A DNA stretch of 64,000 nucleotides from Wolinella sp052170135 (GTDB lineage: Bacteria > Campylobacterota > Campylobacteria > Campylobacterales > Helicobacteraceae), in contig JBQNBC010000001.1 of NCBI GenBank assembly GCA_052170135.1, positions 1 to 64,000 on the forward strand, read 5' to 3'. The position numbers and the translations under genes were made by a program. The notes beneath the pieces were generated by a model. That model did no database searches. It saw nothing but the letters and a program-made list of their open reading frames with translations, and was not told the DNA's origin. This document shows, one piece after another, positions 42,077-51,138 of this stretch (positions within the stretch are counted from its first letter, which is position 1; each line of letters opens with the position of its first letter).

Positions 42077-43083
42077 TGGAGAGAATCGTCGAGATTGAGC
42101 GCATGGAGCTCGATGAGGGCGAGGAGATCTCGCTCCGTCCTAGCGGATGGGATGACTACATCGGACAGGAGAAAATTAAACGCAATTTAGGCGTCTTCAT
42201 TGAGGCGGCAAAGAAGCGGAGAGAATCGCTTGATCATATTTTATTTTTTGGACCTCCGGGGCTTGGGAAGACGACATTAGCGCATATAATTTCGCACGAA
42301 ATGGGGGCAAATATAAAAGTTACGACCGCGCCAATGATTGAAAAAGCAGGCGATTTGGCGGCGATTCTTACAAATCTAAACGAAGGGGATATTCTGTTTA
42401 TTGATGAGATTCACAGGCTTTCATCTTCCATTGAAGAGATTCTCTATCCAGCAATGGAGGATTTTAGACTAGATATTATCATCGGCTCTGGACCAGCGGC
42501 ACAAACTGTAAAAATAGATCTGCCACGCTTTACTCTAATTGGTGCGACAACACGTGCGGGCATGATAAGCAAACCGTTGCGTGAGCGATTTGGAATGAGT
42601 TTTTGGATGCAGTTTTATAGTATTGAGGAGCTAGCACAAATAATCTCGCTCGCATCACAAAAGCTCAAAAAAAGCTGCCTGCACGATGCCGCATGTGAGA
42701 TAGCAAAACGCTCACGCGGTACACCACGAGTGGCATTGCGACTTTTGCGTCGAGTGCGAGATTTTGCCGAAGTAGCAGATGAGCTTGAAATAAAAATAAA
42801 ACAGACACTATATGCACTCCATGAACTTGGAGTAAATGATAGTGGATTTGATGATTTGGACTTACGATATCTGAGAATCCTAACTCAAAACAATGGAAAA
42901 CCAGTAGGACTAGGCACAATAGCTGCGGCGATGAGTGAGGATGAGGGGACAATAGAAGATGTAGTTGAGCCATATCTTTTGGCACATGGATTCTTAGAAC
43001 GAACGGCACGCGGGAGAATCGCCACGCGCAAGGCGTATGAGGTGCTGGATATCCCATTTGCTAGCAAGGCTACACTGTTTTAA
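42076..43083 (+). CDS. ruvB: Holliday junction branch migration ATPase RuvB
   Basis: Hexameric AAA+ motor that drives branch migration with RuvA. The 335 aa show Walker A GPPGLGKTTLAH near residue 57, Walker B LFIDEIHRL near residue 108, sensor 1 GATTRAGMIS, and the arginine-finger region PLRERFG. The C-terminal winged helix has DLRYLRILTQNN and ARGRIATRKAYEVL. All motifs are intact. Confidence 0.96.
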   Translation: MERIVEIERMELDEGEEISLRPSGWDDYIGQEKIKRNLGVFIEAAKKRRESLDHILFFGPPGLGKTTLAHIISHEMGANIKVTTAPMIEKAGDLAAILTNLNEGDILFIDEIHRLSSSIEEILYPAMEDFRLDIIIGSGPAAQTVKIDLPRFTLIGATTRAGMISKPLRERFGMSFWMQFYSIEELAQIISLASQKLKKSCLHDAACEIAKRSRGTPRVALRLLRRVRDFAEVADELEIKIKQTLYALHELGVNDSGFDDLDLRYLRILTQNNGKPVGLGTIAAAMSEDEGTIEDVVEPYLLAHGFLERTARGRIATRKAYEVLDIPFASKATLF

Positions 43084-43094
43084 GGAGACACAGA

Positions 43095-44140
43095 GTGCGA
43101 CCTATACACTTTTTTTGGGTGATGTTTATCTTTAGTGGATATTGGATTTTGTATCTATTTCGTCCATTTTTAATGGATATGCTTGTTGCACTTTTGCTTT
43201 GTGTGGCATGTATGGGACTAAAAGATAAAATTGAAAGCAAGGTTAGATTCTCGCTCCTTGGCTCAGCTATTAGCGTAGTGATGCTTTTAGCACTACTTTT
43301 TGTTCCGCTTATCTATGTTGTAGTTACTTTGACACAGGCTGTTGCGAGCATTGATCCGCAGGTGTTTAGTGGCTTTATAGAGAGTGCAAAGTCTCATATT
43401 CTTGAGCTTGTAGCACTATTCCCACTTGTTCAAGAGAAGCTACTAGGGAATCTTGACACGCTTAATGCAGGTAAAATTTTGCAAAAGGCTCTTGCATTTA
43501 GCGCAACACTTGGGCGCGGGAGCGTCTCTTTTATTACAGATACAGTTTTTGTTAGCGTTTTTCTGTTTTTCTTTTTTTATTATGGACGGGCATTTCACGA
43601 CTATGCGATGCGGTTGATTCCTTTTAGCAAAGAGCAGAGCACTCGGCTTTTTGGTGAAGTATCTGGCGTGCTTGGCGTGGTCTTTTACTCCTCGCTTGCC
43701 TCGGTGTTTCTGCAAGGAATCCTATTTGCTGTGATGATTAGCTTTTTTGGATACAACACATTTTTGTTCGGCGTGCTATATGGTATCGCCTCGCTCGTCC
43801 CGTTGGTAGGTGGACTGCTTGTATGGCTACCGCTTGCGCTGTATGAGTATTATTTAGGGAATCAAACCTCAGCACTTTTTATCGCTCTATACTCAGTCAT
43901 AGTTATCGCAACAATCGCTGACAATGTCGTAAAGCCACTATTGATTGGGTTGATTAATCGCGTCATTCTTAAAAGTCCAGTGCAAATAAATGAGCTAGTT
44001 ATATTTTTTCCATATTCGCTGGGGTCACGACTTTTGGCTTTTGGGGCGTAGTGCTAGGGCCAACTATTACAGCACTTTTTGTTGCGCTTTTACGGTTGTA
44101 TGAGTGTGGATTCTTAGAGCCAAAGCATGATAACTCTTAG
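43095..44140 (+). pseudogene. AI-2E family (PerM-like) transporter, frameshifted near the C-terminus
   Basis: Polytopic membrane protein related to YdiK/PerM/TqsA. It begins with GTG 43095, 7 nt after AAGGAG. The first frame ends early at 44051 with an unrelated tail, PYSLGSRLLAFGA. The missing end is present in the next frame, SIFAGVTTFGFWGVVLGPTI and on to KHDNS with a stop at 44138-44140, which is the conserved AI-2E C-terminal helix. The break falls at a run of six T (44004-44009); seven T would restore a 348-residue protein of normal length. This is either a true frameshift mutation, slippage-based phase variation, or a sequencing error. Confidence 0.75.
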
Positions 44141-44228
44141 CTTTAAATTGAAGAAGCCATGCAAGGATTCTTACATGCTTACGATGAGACTTTAAGAGCG
44201 CTAAAAAGCTTTTTAATACTCGCACCGC

Positions 44229-44234
44229 TATAAT
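44229..44234 (+). promoter_or_regulatory. Promoter -10 element for the PgbA-type gene
   Basis: TATAAT lies about 30 nt before the start codon and is followed by AGGAG. It separates this gene from the frameshifted permease upstream. Confidence 0.5.
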
Positions 44235-44265
44235 CGTCGCTATTTTTTAGAGGAGATTCCACGTG

Positions 44266-45057
44266 ATGAGACCTATTTTTGCACTTTTGTTTTTTGTATA
44301 TACCGCTGTTTTCGCGTCGCCTTTTGGCAATAAAATCGCTGTTCCTATTTTGGAACTTGATGGCAATGGCTTTGCTTACGTACCCGCATTTGATTTGAGA
44401 GTAGGCGAAAGCGGAGAAATTATCCGTTGGCTTGACAGAGATCACTCAGTTATCATCGCGCGTGCGGCTGTGGTGGAGTTAAATAATGGACGTGCCAAGG
44501 TTGCTTTTGAGCGATTTGACACACTTGATCAGCGTGCTTTTCCAGATCCGCAATTCACACCACAAAAAAACGATGAGGTGATTTTCCGTGCATTTTATGA
44601 TCGTGCTTTCTTAATTGCGCCAAGTCAGGAACTTTATCAAAAAGTGCAGAGTGCATATCCAGAAGTAAGTTGGCAACATCCAGATTTGTTCGCCTCTCAC
44701 TTGCTTGATAAAGGGAATCATGCGCCAAATATCAAAGATTTTCGCGACATTTGCAATGCTTATAATGCAGGAATCGTCTATATCGTCAATCTAAACGAGG
44801 GGCAAGCGCGCGATTGTCAGACTTTTGGGCTTTTAAAGCATGACTATATTACAGGGCGTGTCGCAGTGGAAGAGCGCATGAAACCATTCTTTTCGCGCCT
44901 TGGTAATGTCGAGCAGAGCTGGTTTAGCTTTATTGTTGGCGGAGTGGCAGTAGATGACTACTATCGCTACTATGATGCACTACTAAAGGGCGAAATCAAA
45001 GATGAAGATACTAGCTTCTTTGGAAGAATCTATCGCTCCATTAAAATTTGGAAGTGA
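44266..45057 (+). CDS. Plasminogen-binding protein PgbA N-terminal domain protein
   Basis: Exported protein of 263 aa with a signal peptide (MRPIFALLFFVYTAVFAS). A single large domain, resembling the Helicobacter PgbA/PgbB plasminogen-binding family, starts with a beta-barrel-like segment (ILELDGNGFAYVPAFDLRVG). In H. pylori these surface proteins bind host plasminogen through C-terminal lysines; here the protein ends SIKIWK, with a terminal lysine. It lacks the long charged C-terminal extension of H. pylori PgbA, so binding is only inferred. A GTG at 44263 is an equally spaced alternative start. The oxidase gene follows 3 nt later. Confidence 0.78.
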   Translation: MRPIFALLFFVYTAVFASPFGNKIAVPILELDGNGFAYVPAFDLRVGESGEIIRWLDRDHSVIIARAAVVELNNGRAKVAFERFDTLDQRAFPDPQFTPQKNDEVIFRAFYDRAFLIAPSQELYQKVQSAYPEVSWQHPDLFASHLLDKGNHAPNIKDFRDICNAYNAGIVYIVNLNEGQARDCQTFGLLKHDYITGRVAVEERMKPFFSRLGNVEQSWFSFIVGGVAVDDYYRYYDALLKGEIKDEDTSFFGRIYRSIKIWK

Positions 45058-45060
45058 GCC

Positions 45061-46446
45061 ATGCTAGAGCAAAAACATATAAATGAGTTAAAGAGAATTG
45101 TTGGCGAGGATAATTGCTTTGACGACAAGGCACATAAAATCGCTTACTGCTACGATGCTACACGGACGCGCTATGAGCCAGATGCTGTGATTTTTCCACG
45201 AGATGAAACTGATGTGAGTGCGATTCTTCGCTATTGCAATGAGAATCTAATCACAATTGTGCCACGTGGTGCAGGGAGTGGTTTTACTGGTGGTGCACTA
45301 CCGGTAAATGGCGGAATCGTGCTATCGCTTGAAAAGCATATGAATAAGATTCTTGAAATTGATATGGAAAACATGGTCGCACGCGTGCAGCCTGGAGTGG
45401 TAAATATGCGCTTACAAGAGGCGGTGGAAGCTGTAGGTCTATTTTATCCACCAGATCCTGCTAGTGAGGAGTATTCAACGCTGGGTGGGAATGTGAGCGA
45501 GAATGCAGGCGGAATGCGTGCTGCAAAATATGGAATCACAAAAGACTATGTAATGGCTTTGCGGGCAGTGTTGCCTAACGGCGATATTATCCGAGCTGGC
45601 AAAAAGACTATAAAAGATGTTGCTGGCTACAACATCGCGGGAATCCTAATAGCAAGCGAAGGAACATTGGCTGTCATTACGGAGATTACGCTGAAGCTTT
45701 TAAGTAAGCCAAAGGCGCGAAGAAGTGCTATGGGCATTTTTCCTAGTATCGATTCTGCAATGAATGCAGTTTATAAAACTATGGCAGCAGGCGTAACGCC
45801 AGTGGCAATGGAGTTTTTGGATAATCTTACAATTCGTGCAGTGGAGAGTAAATTTCAAAAAGGCTTACCTGTTGATGCCGGTGCAATCCTCATCACTGAT
45901 GTCGATGGGAATTTAGACGAGGAGCTAGAGCTCCAGATGGCGAAAATCGAGGAAAAATTCAAAGAGAATGGTTGTATTCAGTTTAAAAAAGCAAATACAC
46001 CTGAGGAGGCAAAGGATTTATGGTTTGCTAGACGAAATGCGAGCCAAAGCATTACGATTTATGGCAAGAAAAAACTAAATGAAGATATCACCGTCCCACG
46101 TAGCAAGCTCCCTGAGCTTCTCAAAGGAATCAATGAGGTATCCAAAAAATATGGTGTGAAGGTTCCTTGCTTTGGACACACTGGTGATGGCAATGTCCAT
46201 ACAAACGTAATGGTGGAAGACGGTAACGATCCAAAACAGCTTGAAATTGGACACGCTGCTATTGAGGATATTTTCAAGCTTACTGTTGAGCTTGGTGGCA
46301 CGCTTAGTGGCGAGCACGGAATAGGAATCTCAAAAGCGCCATTCATGAGCCTAGCCTTTAGTAAAGAAGAGATGAATCTCTTTCGTGCAATAAAAAAGGC
46401 ATTTGATCCAAACAATATCCTAAATAACGGCAAGATGGCATTATAA
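45061..46446 (+). CDS. FAD-linked oxidase, glycolate oxidase GlcD type / D-lactate dehydrogenase-like
   Basis: Flavoprotein of 461 aa in the VAO/PCMH fold. The FAD-binding half carries PRGAGSGFTGGALPV near residue 78 and DPASEEYSTLGGNVSENAGG near residue 137. The C-terminal FAD-oxidase domain has CFGHTGDGNVHTNVM and GTLSGEHGIGISKAPF. Substrates of related enzymes are glycolate, D-lactate or other 2-hydroxy acids; the electron acceptor is probably the quinone pool or an Fe-S partner not seen here. It is the last core gene before the restriction island. Confidence 0.88.
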   Translation: MLEQKHINELKRIVGEDNCFDDKAHKIAYCYDATRTRYEPDAVIFPRDETDVSAILRYCNENLITIVPRGAGSGFTGGALPVNGGIVLSLEKHMNKILEIDMENMVARVQPGVVNMRLQEAVEAVGLFYPPDPASEEYSTLGGNVSENAGGMRAAKYGITKDYVMALRAVLPNGDIIRAGKKTIKDVAGYNIAGILIASEGTLAVITEITLKLLSKPKARRSAMGIFPSIDSAMNAVYKTMAAGVTPVAMEFLDNLTIRAVESKFQKGLPVDAGAILITDVDGNLDEELELQMAKIEEKFKENGCIQFKKANTPEEAKDLWFARRNASQSITIYGKKKLNEDITVPRSKLPELLKGINEVSKKYGVKVPCFGHTGDGNVHTNVMVEDGNDPKQLEIGHAAIEDIFKLTVELGGTLSGEHGIGISKAPFMSLAFSKEEMNLFRAIKKAFDPNNILNNGKMAL

Positions 46447-46861
46447 GAGAATATGAAAAACATTTAGAAAATGGAAACATATCCATGGTAAAACGTATGG
46501 ATAAAAAATCCAGACAAGCAAAGCGCGAGTAACGTGGCGTTATTCCAATGTAGACGAAAATTGAGCGGTGGATCGGCTGCCGAAAGCCTATTCCCCGTTA
46601 TCGAACAAAACTTCCACCCTCACCCGGTGCGCAGGAAGATAAAGCATTTATCGGATAGCCGCATGCTATCGACGAAACAGTTTGTATCAGGACACAGCAA
46701 AAACCACTGCAATATCCGCCACTTTTCAACAAAGTCTTAGCAGGAAACCCACCCGCCGACTGTGAAAGCTGGAAGAAGATAGCAACACCCCAATCAGGCA
46801 TATTTGAATTTAATATCTCCAAGGCTAATACACCATGCTGGAATTGTCAAAATTCTATATT
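46447..46861. other. 415-bp gene-free junction before the restriction island
   Basis: No convincing gene, tRNA or repeat was found. Composition is less AT-rich than the neighbouring core intergenic regions and matches the hsd block. Short frames (for example one starting ATG 46484, 15 codons, after AACATATCC) have no ribosome-binding site. This is probably foreign DNA carried in with the hsd genes. Confidence 0.4.
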
Positions 46862-49800
46862 TTATTTGATGGATTCTCTCGTAATAAATTCCCGTAAAAA
46901 TGCATCAATCTGCTTATTCAAGAAAATCATACGTTCCTCATTGAAATAAACTTTTGCTTTTTCCTTATCAACTGTCGCTTTTAAATCATTGAACTTACCT
47001 AAATTCAGATTTTCACGACTATATTTTCTTGCCAACATTGCGCGGAGTAAATTGCCATCCAAACCTAATTTTTGGATCACTTTCTCCACTTTATCATTGG
47101 CATCTTTTTGCTTGTAATCGGCGATATAGTCGCTGAGTGCCAAATTCGGGTTAAGCTCAATATCTCCCGATTGCACGTCGTGCAAAAACAGCTCGGCAAA
47201 TTTTTGATCTTCTTTGGAAAGCGTGGCAAAAGAGTGATGTAATTCCTCAAGCGCATTAGCTTTTTCTGAATCACTAATAGCTTTAAGCCATTTTTCAAAG
47301 CGGGCATTCATATAATTTTGATCAATTTTATCAGTTTCAATTTCGTTGATATGCGAACGTAAATCAAACGGGATATCATCCTCTACGCCACCGCCACCTG
47401 CGCTTTCTTTAAACAAATCTTTATAACGTGCCAGCAATTTATCGTAGGTTTCTTGGTTAAAATCAAGTGTGGCAGTGATGACACTGTCATCTTCTTGCAC
47501 CACGTCATAGCTTAATTTTTCCCACACAAAGCCGAGCAACCTTGCAGCCTGCAAATGCTCGTTGAGATGATTGAAGAGTTTAACAAACTTCGCGCAAGCC
47601 GTTGCATCGTCCGGATTTTCTGCAAAATCTGCATGCCCGGCACGTTTGAAAATATCGGCAATATCGGCAAAGCAGACATTCATTTTGTTAATTACCTTAT
47701 CCAAATTATCCACGAACAGCCCCATTGGACGATCGCCCGAATAAAGTTTTACGGCACGCTCGATATTGCGTTGCATGGTGTGCGGCTTGCGGTAATAGCG
47801 GATTAAACCAAAAGGCTTATCAGCTTTGTCGCATAAGCGGTTGGTGCGGGAAAATGCCTGAATCAGATTGGCATAATCCAAAATCTTATCCAAATAGAGC
47901 GTATTGAGCCATTTACTGTCAAAGCCCGTCAGCATCTGATCGACCACAATCAACAAATCCAGCTGCTCGTCGGGCTTGATTCTCTTGTACGCATTGATAT
48001 GTGACAATCTGTCTGACAAGTCCGTTTTAAATTTACCATAAGAGGCGTAGCCGAAACTCGTACCAAACTGAGCATTATAATCAGCCAAAATTTTGGCAAT
48101 CCATTCTTCTTTTTCACTGGCTTGCCCATCGTTGAGGATACTCGGATCAAAAAGTGCGGTCAGTTTAAGCCCGGAAATTCGTGCTTTAATCAGGCAGTAA
48201 TAATTTACCGCTTCAGGAATGGAGCTGGTGGCAAAAATGGCATGATATTTTTTGCCTTGGCTAAGCCGCTGCCAATTTTCCAGCATATCGTCAATCACGG
48301 CATTAATATGTTCAGGCGTTTGATATTGCACATTGGGCACATAATCCTCGATACCTTTTTGATATGTGCCGTTTTCTTGATACCCACCCGCCATTGGCAC
48401 TTCATTCATAAAGCAGTTGTAGATTTTCTTTTTCGCTTCATCAGCAAACACCTCACTTTCATCTGCCGCTTTAGCTTCTTGCAGTGCGACGGCTTTGCGT
48501 AAATCGCTGTCTTTAAAGGTGCGGATATGGAAGGGATGAAAGCCCAGCACATTTTCATCACGAATGCCGTCTGCAATGGAATAGCGGTGCAATTCGTTAC
48601 CAAAAATAGTCGCTGTGGTGGAATTCTTCTTGGCATTTTCTTTCTCAATCGGCGTACCGGTAAAACCAAAGAAAAGCGCGTTGGGGAAAGTGTGCTTGAT
48701 AGCGAGTAACATATCGCCAAAAGTAGTGCGATGGGCTTCATCAATAATAAATACTAGTCGCTTGCCGCTGATTTGCTTGATGTCCGCTTCATTCACCCCT
48801 TCTTCCGCCTTGATATTACTCATTTTTTGAATGGAGGTTACAATCAAGCGGTCGCGGTCTTGTTTGCTTTTGAGCTTTGCGAGCAAAATAGCAGTGTTTT
48901 CCGTTGCCTGCACATCATCCTTGCTGTCGGCAAAATTCTGATATTCTTCTAACGATTGCTTGCCCAGCTCAATACGGTCGAGTAAAAAAATCACCTTATC
49001 CGCATCTTTGCGGCGGCTGATAAGCTGCGCTGATTTAAAACTCGACATCGTTTTGCCCGAGCCGGTGGTATGCCAAATATAGCCGCCGCGCTGATTGCCT
49101 GCCGACCAATCTGTTTTTGCCACCGTATCGGCAATTTTATTGACCGCGTAATACTGATAACTGCGTAAAACTTTAAGCTGTTCGTCTTTCGCATCGGCAA
49201 TGGTGTAATCGCCGATAAACTGGTGCGCCATCGGAATCGAGAGAAAATGCGTCGCCACCTTATCCCAATCGTTCATATACACATTATTGAAATCCGCCCA
49301 ACGGAAATAAAACGCCGGATTTAATGGACCGCTGGTATTGGCAAAATAGCGGCATTCTTCCGGCGTCATCACCACAAACACCTGCACTAGACTAAAAATG
49401 CCTGAAAATGCACCCGCCTTATGGTATCGCTCAATTTGATTGGTTGCTTGGCTTATAGGCACGCCTGAGCGTTTCAACTCAATATGAAACATTGGCATAC
49501 CGTTGATTAACAGCATCAAATCGCCGCGCTGCCTGGGGTACAAATTCGAACGAGGGGTAAAGCGGGGCTGTTGGGCAATTTGATAGCGGCTTTTACCGGC
49601 AGAAATTTCCTCGCGGTCGAAAATATCCAGTGAGATTTCCTTGCCGAAATGACGGCTTGCCTCATTTTCACGCTTGATTGCCACCGTTTTGCCGTTGATA
49701 AAGCCGTTTAGCGCATAGGGTGTTTTTAACGCCTGCACCCGCTCTAAAATCTGATTCATTTCAGAGCGAATGAGTGGCACATCGAGCTTGTCGATATGTT

Positions 49801-49939
49801 GATTGGTTTTATCTAAATATGCCTGCCAATTGGCAATCAACGCTTCTTCATCGGGGAACTTTAATACTTCCTTTTCCCAACCTTTAGTCGCAAGCAGGGC
49901 AATTAGCGCGTTTTCAAAATCGGATTCTTTATTGAACAT
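46862..49939 (-). CDS. hsdR: Type I restriction enzyme R subunit (HsdR)
   Basis: Motor and nuclease subunit that cuts unmodified DNA after ATP-driven translocation. The 1025 aa start with a PD-(D/E)xK nuclease domain (DLMLLINGMPMFHIELKRSG, D and ExK, about 140-160). The superfamily 2 helicase follows: Walker A WHTTGSGKTMSS near residue 290, DEAH in FIIDEAHRTTFG near residue 397, GFTGTPIEKEN, and QAFSRTNR near residue 690. A helical C-terminal domain binds the modification core. All motifs are intact. GGAG lies 7 nt before the ATG. Codon use and paucity of GAATC/GATTC differ from core genes, suggesting transfer, perhaps from a Pasteurellaceae- or Neisseria-like donor (inference). Confidence 0.93.
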   Translation of the reverse strand: MFNKESDFENALIALLATKGWEKEVLKFPDEEALIANWQAYLDKTNQHIDKLDVPLIRSEMNQILERVQALKTPYALNGFINGKTVAIKRENEASRHFGKEISLDIFDREEISAGKSRYQIAQQPRFTPRSNLYPRQRGDLMLLINGMPMFHIELKRSGVPISQATNQIERYHKAGAFSGIFSLVQVFVVMTPEECRYFANTSGPLNPAFYFRWADFNNVYMNDWDKVATHFLSIPMAHQFIGDYTIADAKDEQLKVLRSYQYYAVNKIADTVAKTDWSAGNQRGGYIWHTTGSGKTMSSFKSAQLISRRKDADKVIFLLDRIELGKQSLEEYQNFADSKDDVQATENTAILLAKLKSKQDRDRLIVTSIQKMSNIKAEEGVNEADIKQISGKRLVFIIDEAHRTTFGDMLLAIKHTFPNALFFGFTGTPIEKENAKKNSTTATIFGNELHRYSIADGIRDENVLGFHPFHIRTFKDSDLRKAVALQEAKAADESEVFADEAKKKIYNCFMNEVPMAGGYQENGTYQKGIEDYVPNVQYQTPEHINAVIDDMLENWQRLSQGKKYHAIFATSSIPEAVNYYCLIKARISGLKLTALFDPSILNDGQASEKEEWIAKILADYNAQFGTSFGYASYGKFKTDLSDRLSHINAYKRIKPDEQLDLLIVVDQMLTGFDSKWLNTLYLDKILDYANLIQAFSRTNRLCDKADKPFGLIRYYRKPHTMQRNIERAVKLYSGDRPMGLFVDNLDKVINKMNVCFADIADIFKRAGHADFAENPDDATACAKFVKLFNHLNEHLQAARLLGFVWEKLSYDVVQEDDSVITATLDFNQETYDKLLARYKDLFKESAGGGGVEDDIPFDLRSHINEIETDKIDQNYMNARFEKWLKAISDSEKANALEELHHSFATLSKEDQKFAELFLHDVQSGDIELNPNLALSDYIADYKQKDANDKVEKVIQKLGLDGNLLRAMLARKYSRENLNLGKFNDLKATVDKEKAKVYFNEERMIFLNKQIDAFLREFITRESIK

Positions 49940-50013
49940 TCTTTTTCTCCATATCTTTTACAAAATGGGTCGTTATTATTTTTCGGGTAGCCTTAATGAT
50001 GGAAACGCCCGCC

Positions 50014-51129
50014 CTACACCAACATCGCCGCCAACAGCCCTTTTTTGAGTTGGTTTAATTTTTCGACTTCTACCGACTGTAAGGCAATGGTTTCGTCTAG
50101 TTGGCGGAAGAAATTACCGATTTGGATTTGTTCGAATTTGGTTGGAAGAAGAATCGGCATTTCAGTAAACATTGGCAAGCGTAAAGATTTAACTGTTGAT
50201 CCAACGGCTTGATTACAAAAATAATCATTCATCAAATGCAAATAATAGAAAACAAATAAACCATCACACTCTAGAAAATTCATAATGGCATAACTTCTTT
50301 GGTGTAAATCAAATTTACCTACAAAATGTTTAGGAAAAAATTCTGAGCCTTCTCCAGCCATAATAATCGCTTCGCAATCATATAAATATGTATTGCTTTT
50401 TCGAACATCTTGCGATCGATCAAAAAAAGTATATTCACCAAACAAATCAGAATCTTCCCTATTAGATATACCTGTTTTGATTATACTAATCTCCCCCAAC
50501 TTCCTAGATTCCCATTCCCCCTCAAACCCTTTAAAGCGGATTTTTGGTATTTTTTCACCGTTTGCGGGGAACATTTTTGCCAGCATTGCCTTTTTAAGCT
50601 GACGGCTTTTTTCCAAAACCGCACGGCTCTTGGCGATTTGGCTGTCCAAGCGGCGGAAAAAATTACCGATGGCGGTTTGTTCTTTTTTTTCAGGTAGCAT
50701 GACATCAAATTTAGAAAACGTAGAAATCCAATGTCGCTCATGACTCGTTGGTGTATATTTAATATTTTTCAGTGCATTAAAAACAAATATGGGATTTAAA
50801 TCAGTATTTGAGACACTTAAAAGTTTCATTGCTGAGCTCTTTATTTTAAAAGGAAAGCTAACGTAATGTGACGATGTTGTGAAGTCATCAAAAATAATAA
50901 TCGGATTTTCAGGAGTAGCTTCTTTTATTCCTTCTATTTCATTTGTATATCCTAAAATAAAAGATTGTCCCGCAGTCAAAACTGGCGTTTCAAAACCATC
51001 ATCATAATCCGTACTATTAACAATATACTTCGTTGGTTGCTCATAATTCAGCAAGCTCCCTAATTTTTTATGTTTCCACTCCCCCTCAAACCCTTTAAAC
51101 CGCAAACGTGGCTCTTGTTGCTTATTCAT
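50014..51129 (-). CDS. hsdS: Type I restriction-modification specificity subunit (HsdS)
   Basis: Determines which bipartite DNA sequence is methylated or protected. The 371 aa have two half-repeats, each opened by a near-identical RFKGFEGEW segment (about residues 10-18 and 202-210). Each continues with a target-recognition domain and ends with a helix of the type F-x-R-L/Q-L-D...Q-x-x-V/A-E/L-x-K-x-x-QLK. The ribosome-binding site AGGGGATAAG precedes the ATG. It starts 9 nt after hsdM and is followed by hsdR after 74 nt. The target sequence cannot be read from the protein. Confidence 0.92.
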   Translation of the reverse strand: MNKQQEPRLRFKGFEGEWKHKKLGSLLNYEQPTKYIVNSTDYDDGFETPVLTAGQSFILGYTNEIEGIKEATPENPIIIFDDFTTSSHYVSFPFKIKSSAMKLLSVSNTDLNPIFVFNALKNIKYTPTSHERHWISTFSKFDVMLPEKKEQTAIGNFFRRLDSQIAKSRAVLEKSRQLKKAMLAKMFPANGEKIPKIRFKGFEGEWESRKLGEISIIKTGISNREDSDLFGEYTFFDRSQDVRKSNTYLYDCEAIIMAGEGSEFFPKHFVGKFDLHQRSYAIMNFLECDGLFVFYYLHLMNDYFCNQAVGSTVKSLRLPMFTEMPILLPTKFEQIQIGNFFRQLDETIALQSVEVEKLNQLKKGLLAAMLV

Positions 51130-51138
51130 CTTATCCCC

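Noticed and set aside
46534..46822. Two overlapping short open frames (plus 46534-46740, minus 46598-46822) in the hsd junction
   Set aside because: Neither has a ribosome-binding site or a recognisable pattern, and the opposite-strand overlap suggests chance. I left the stretch as gene-free.
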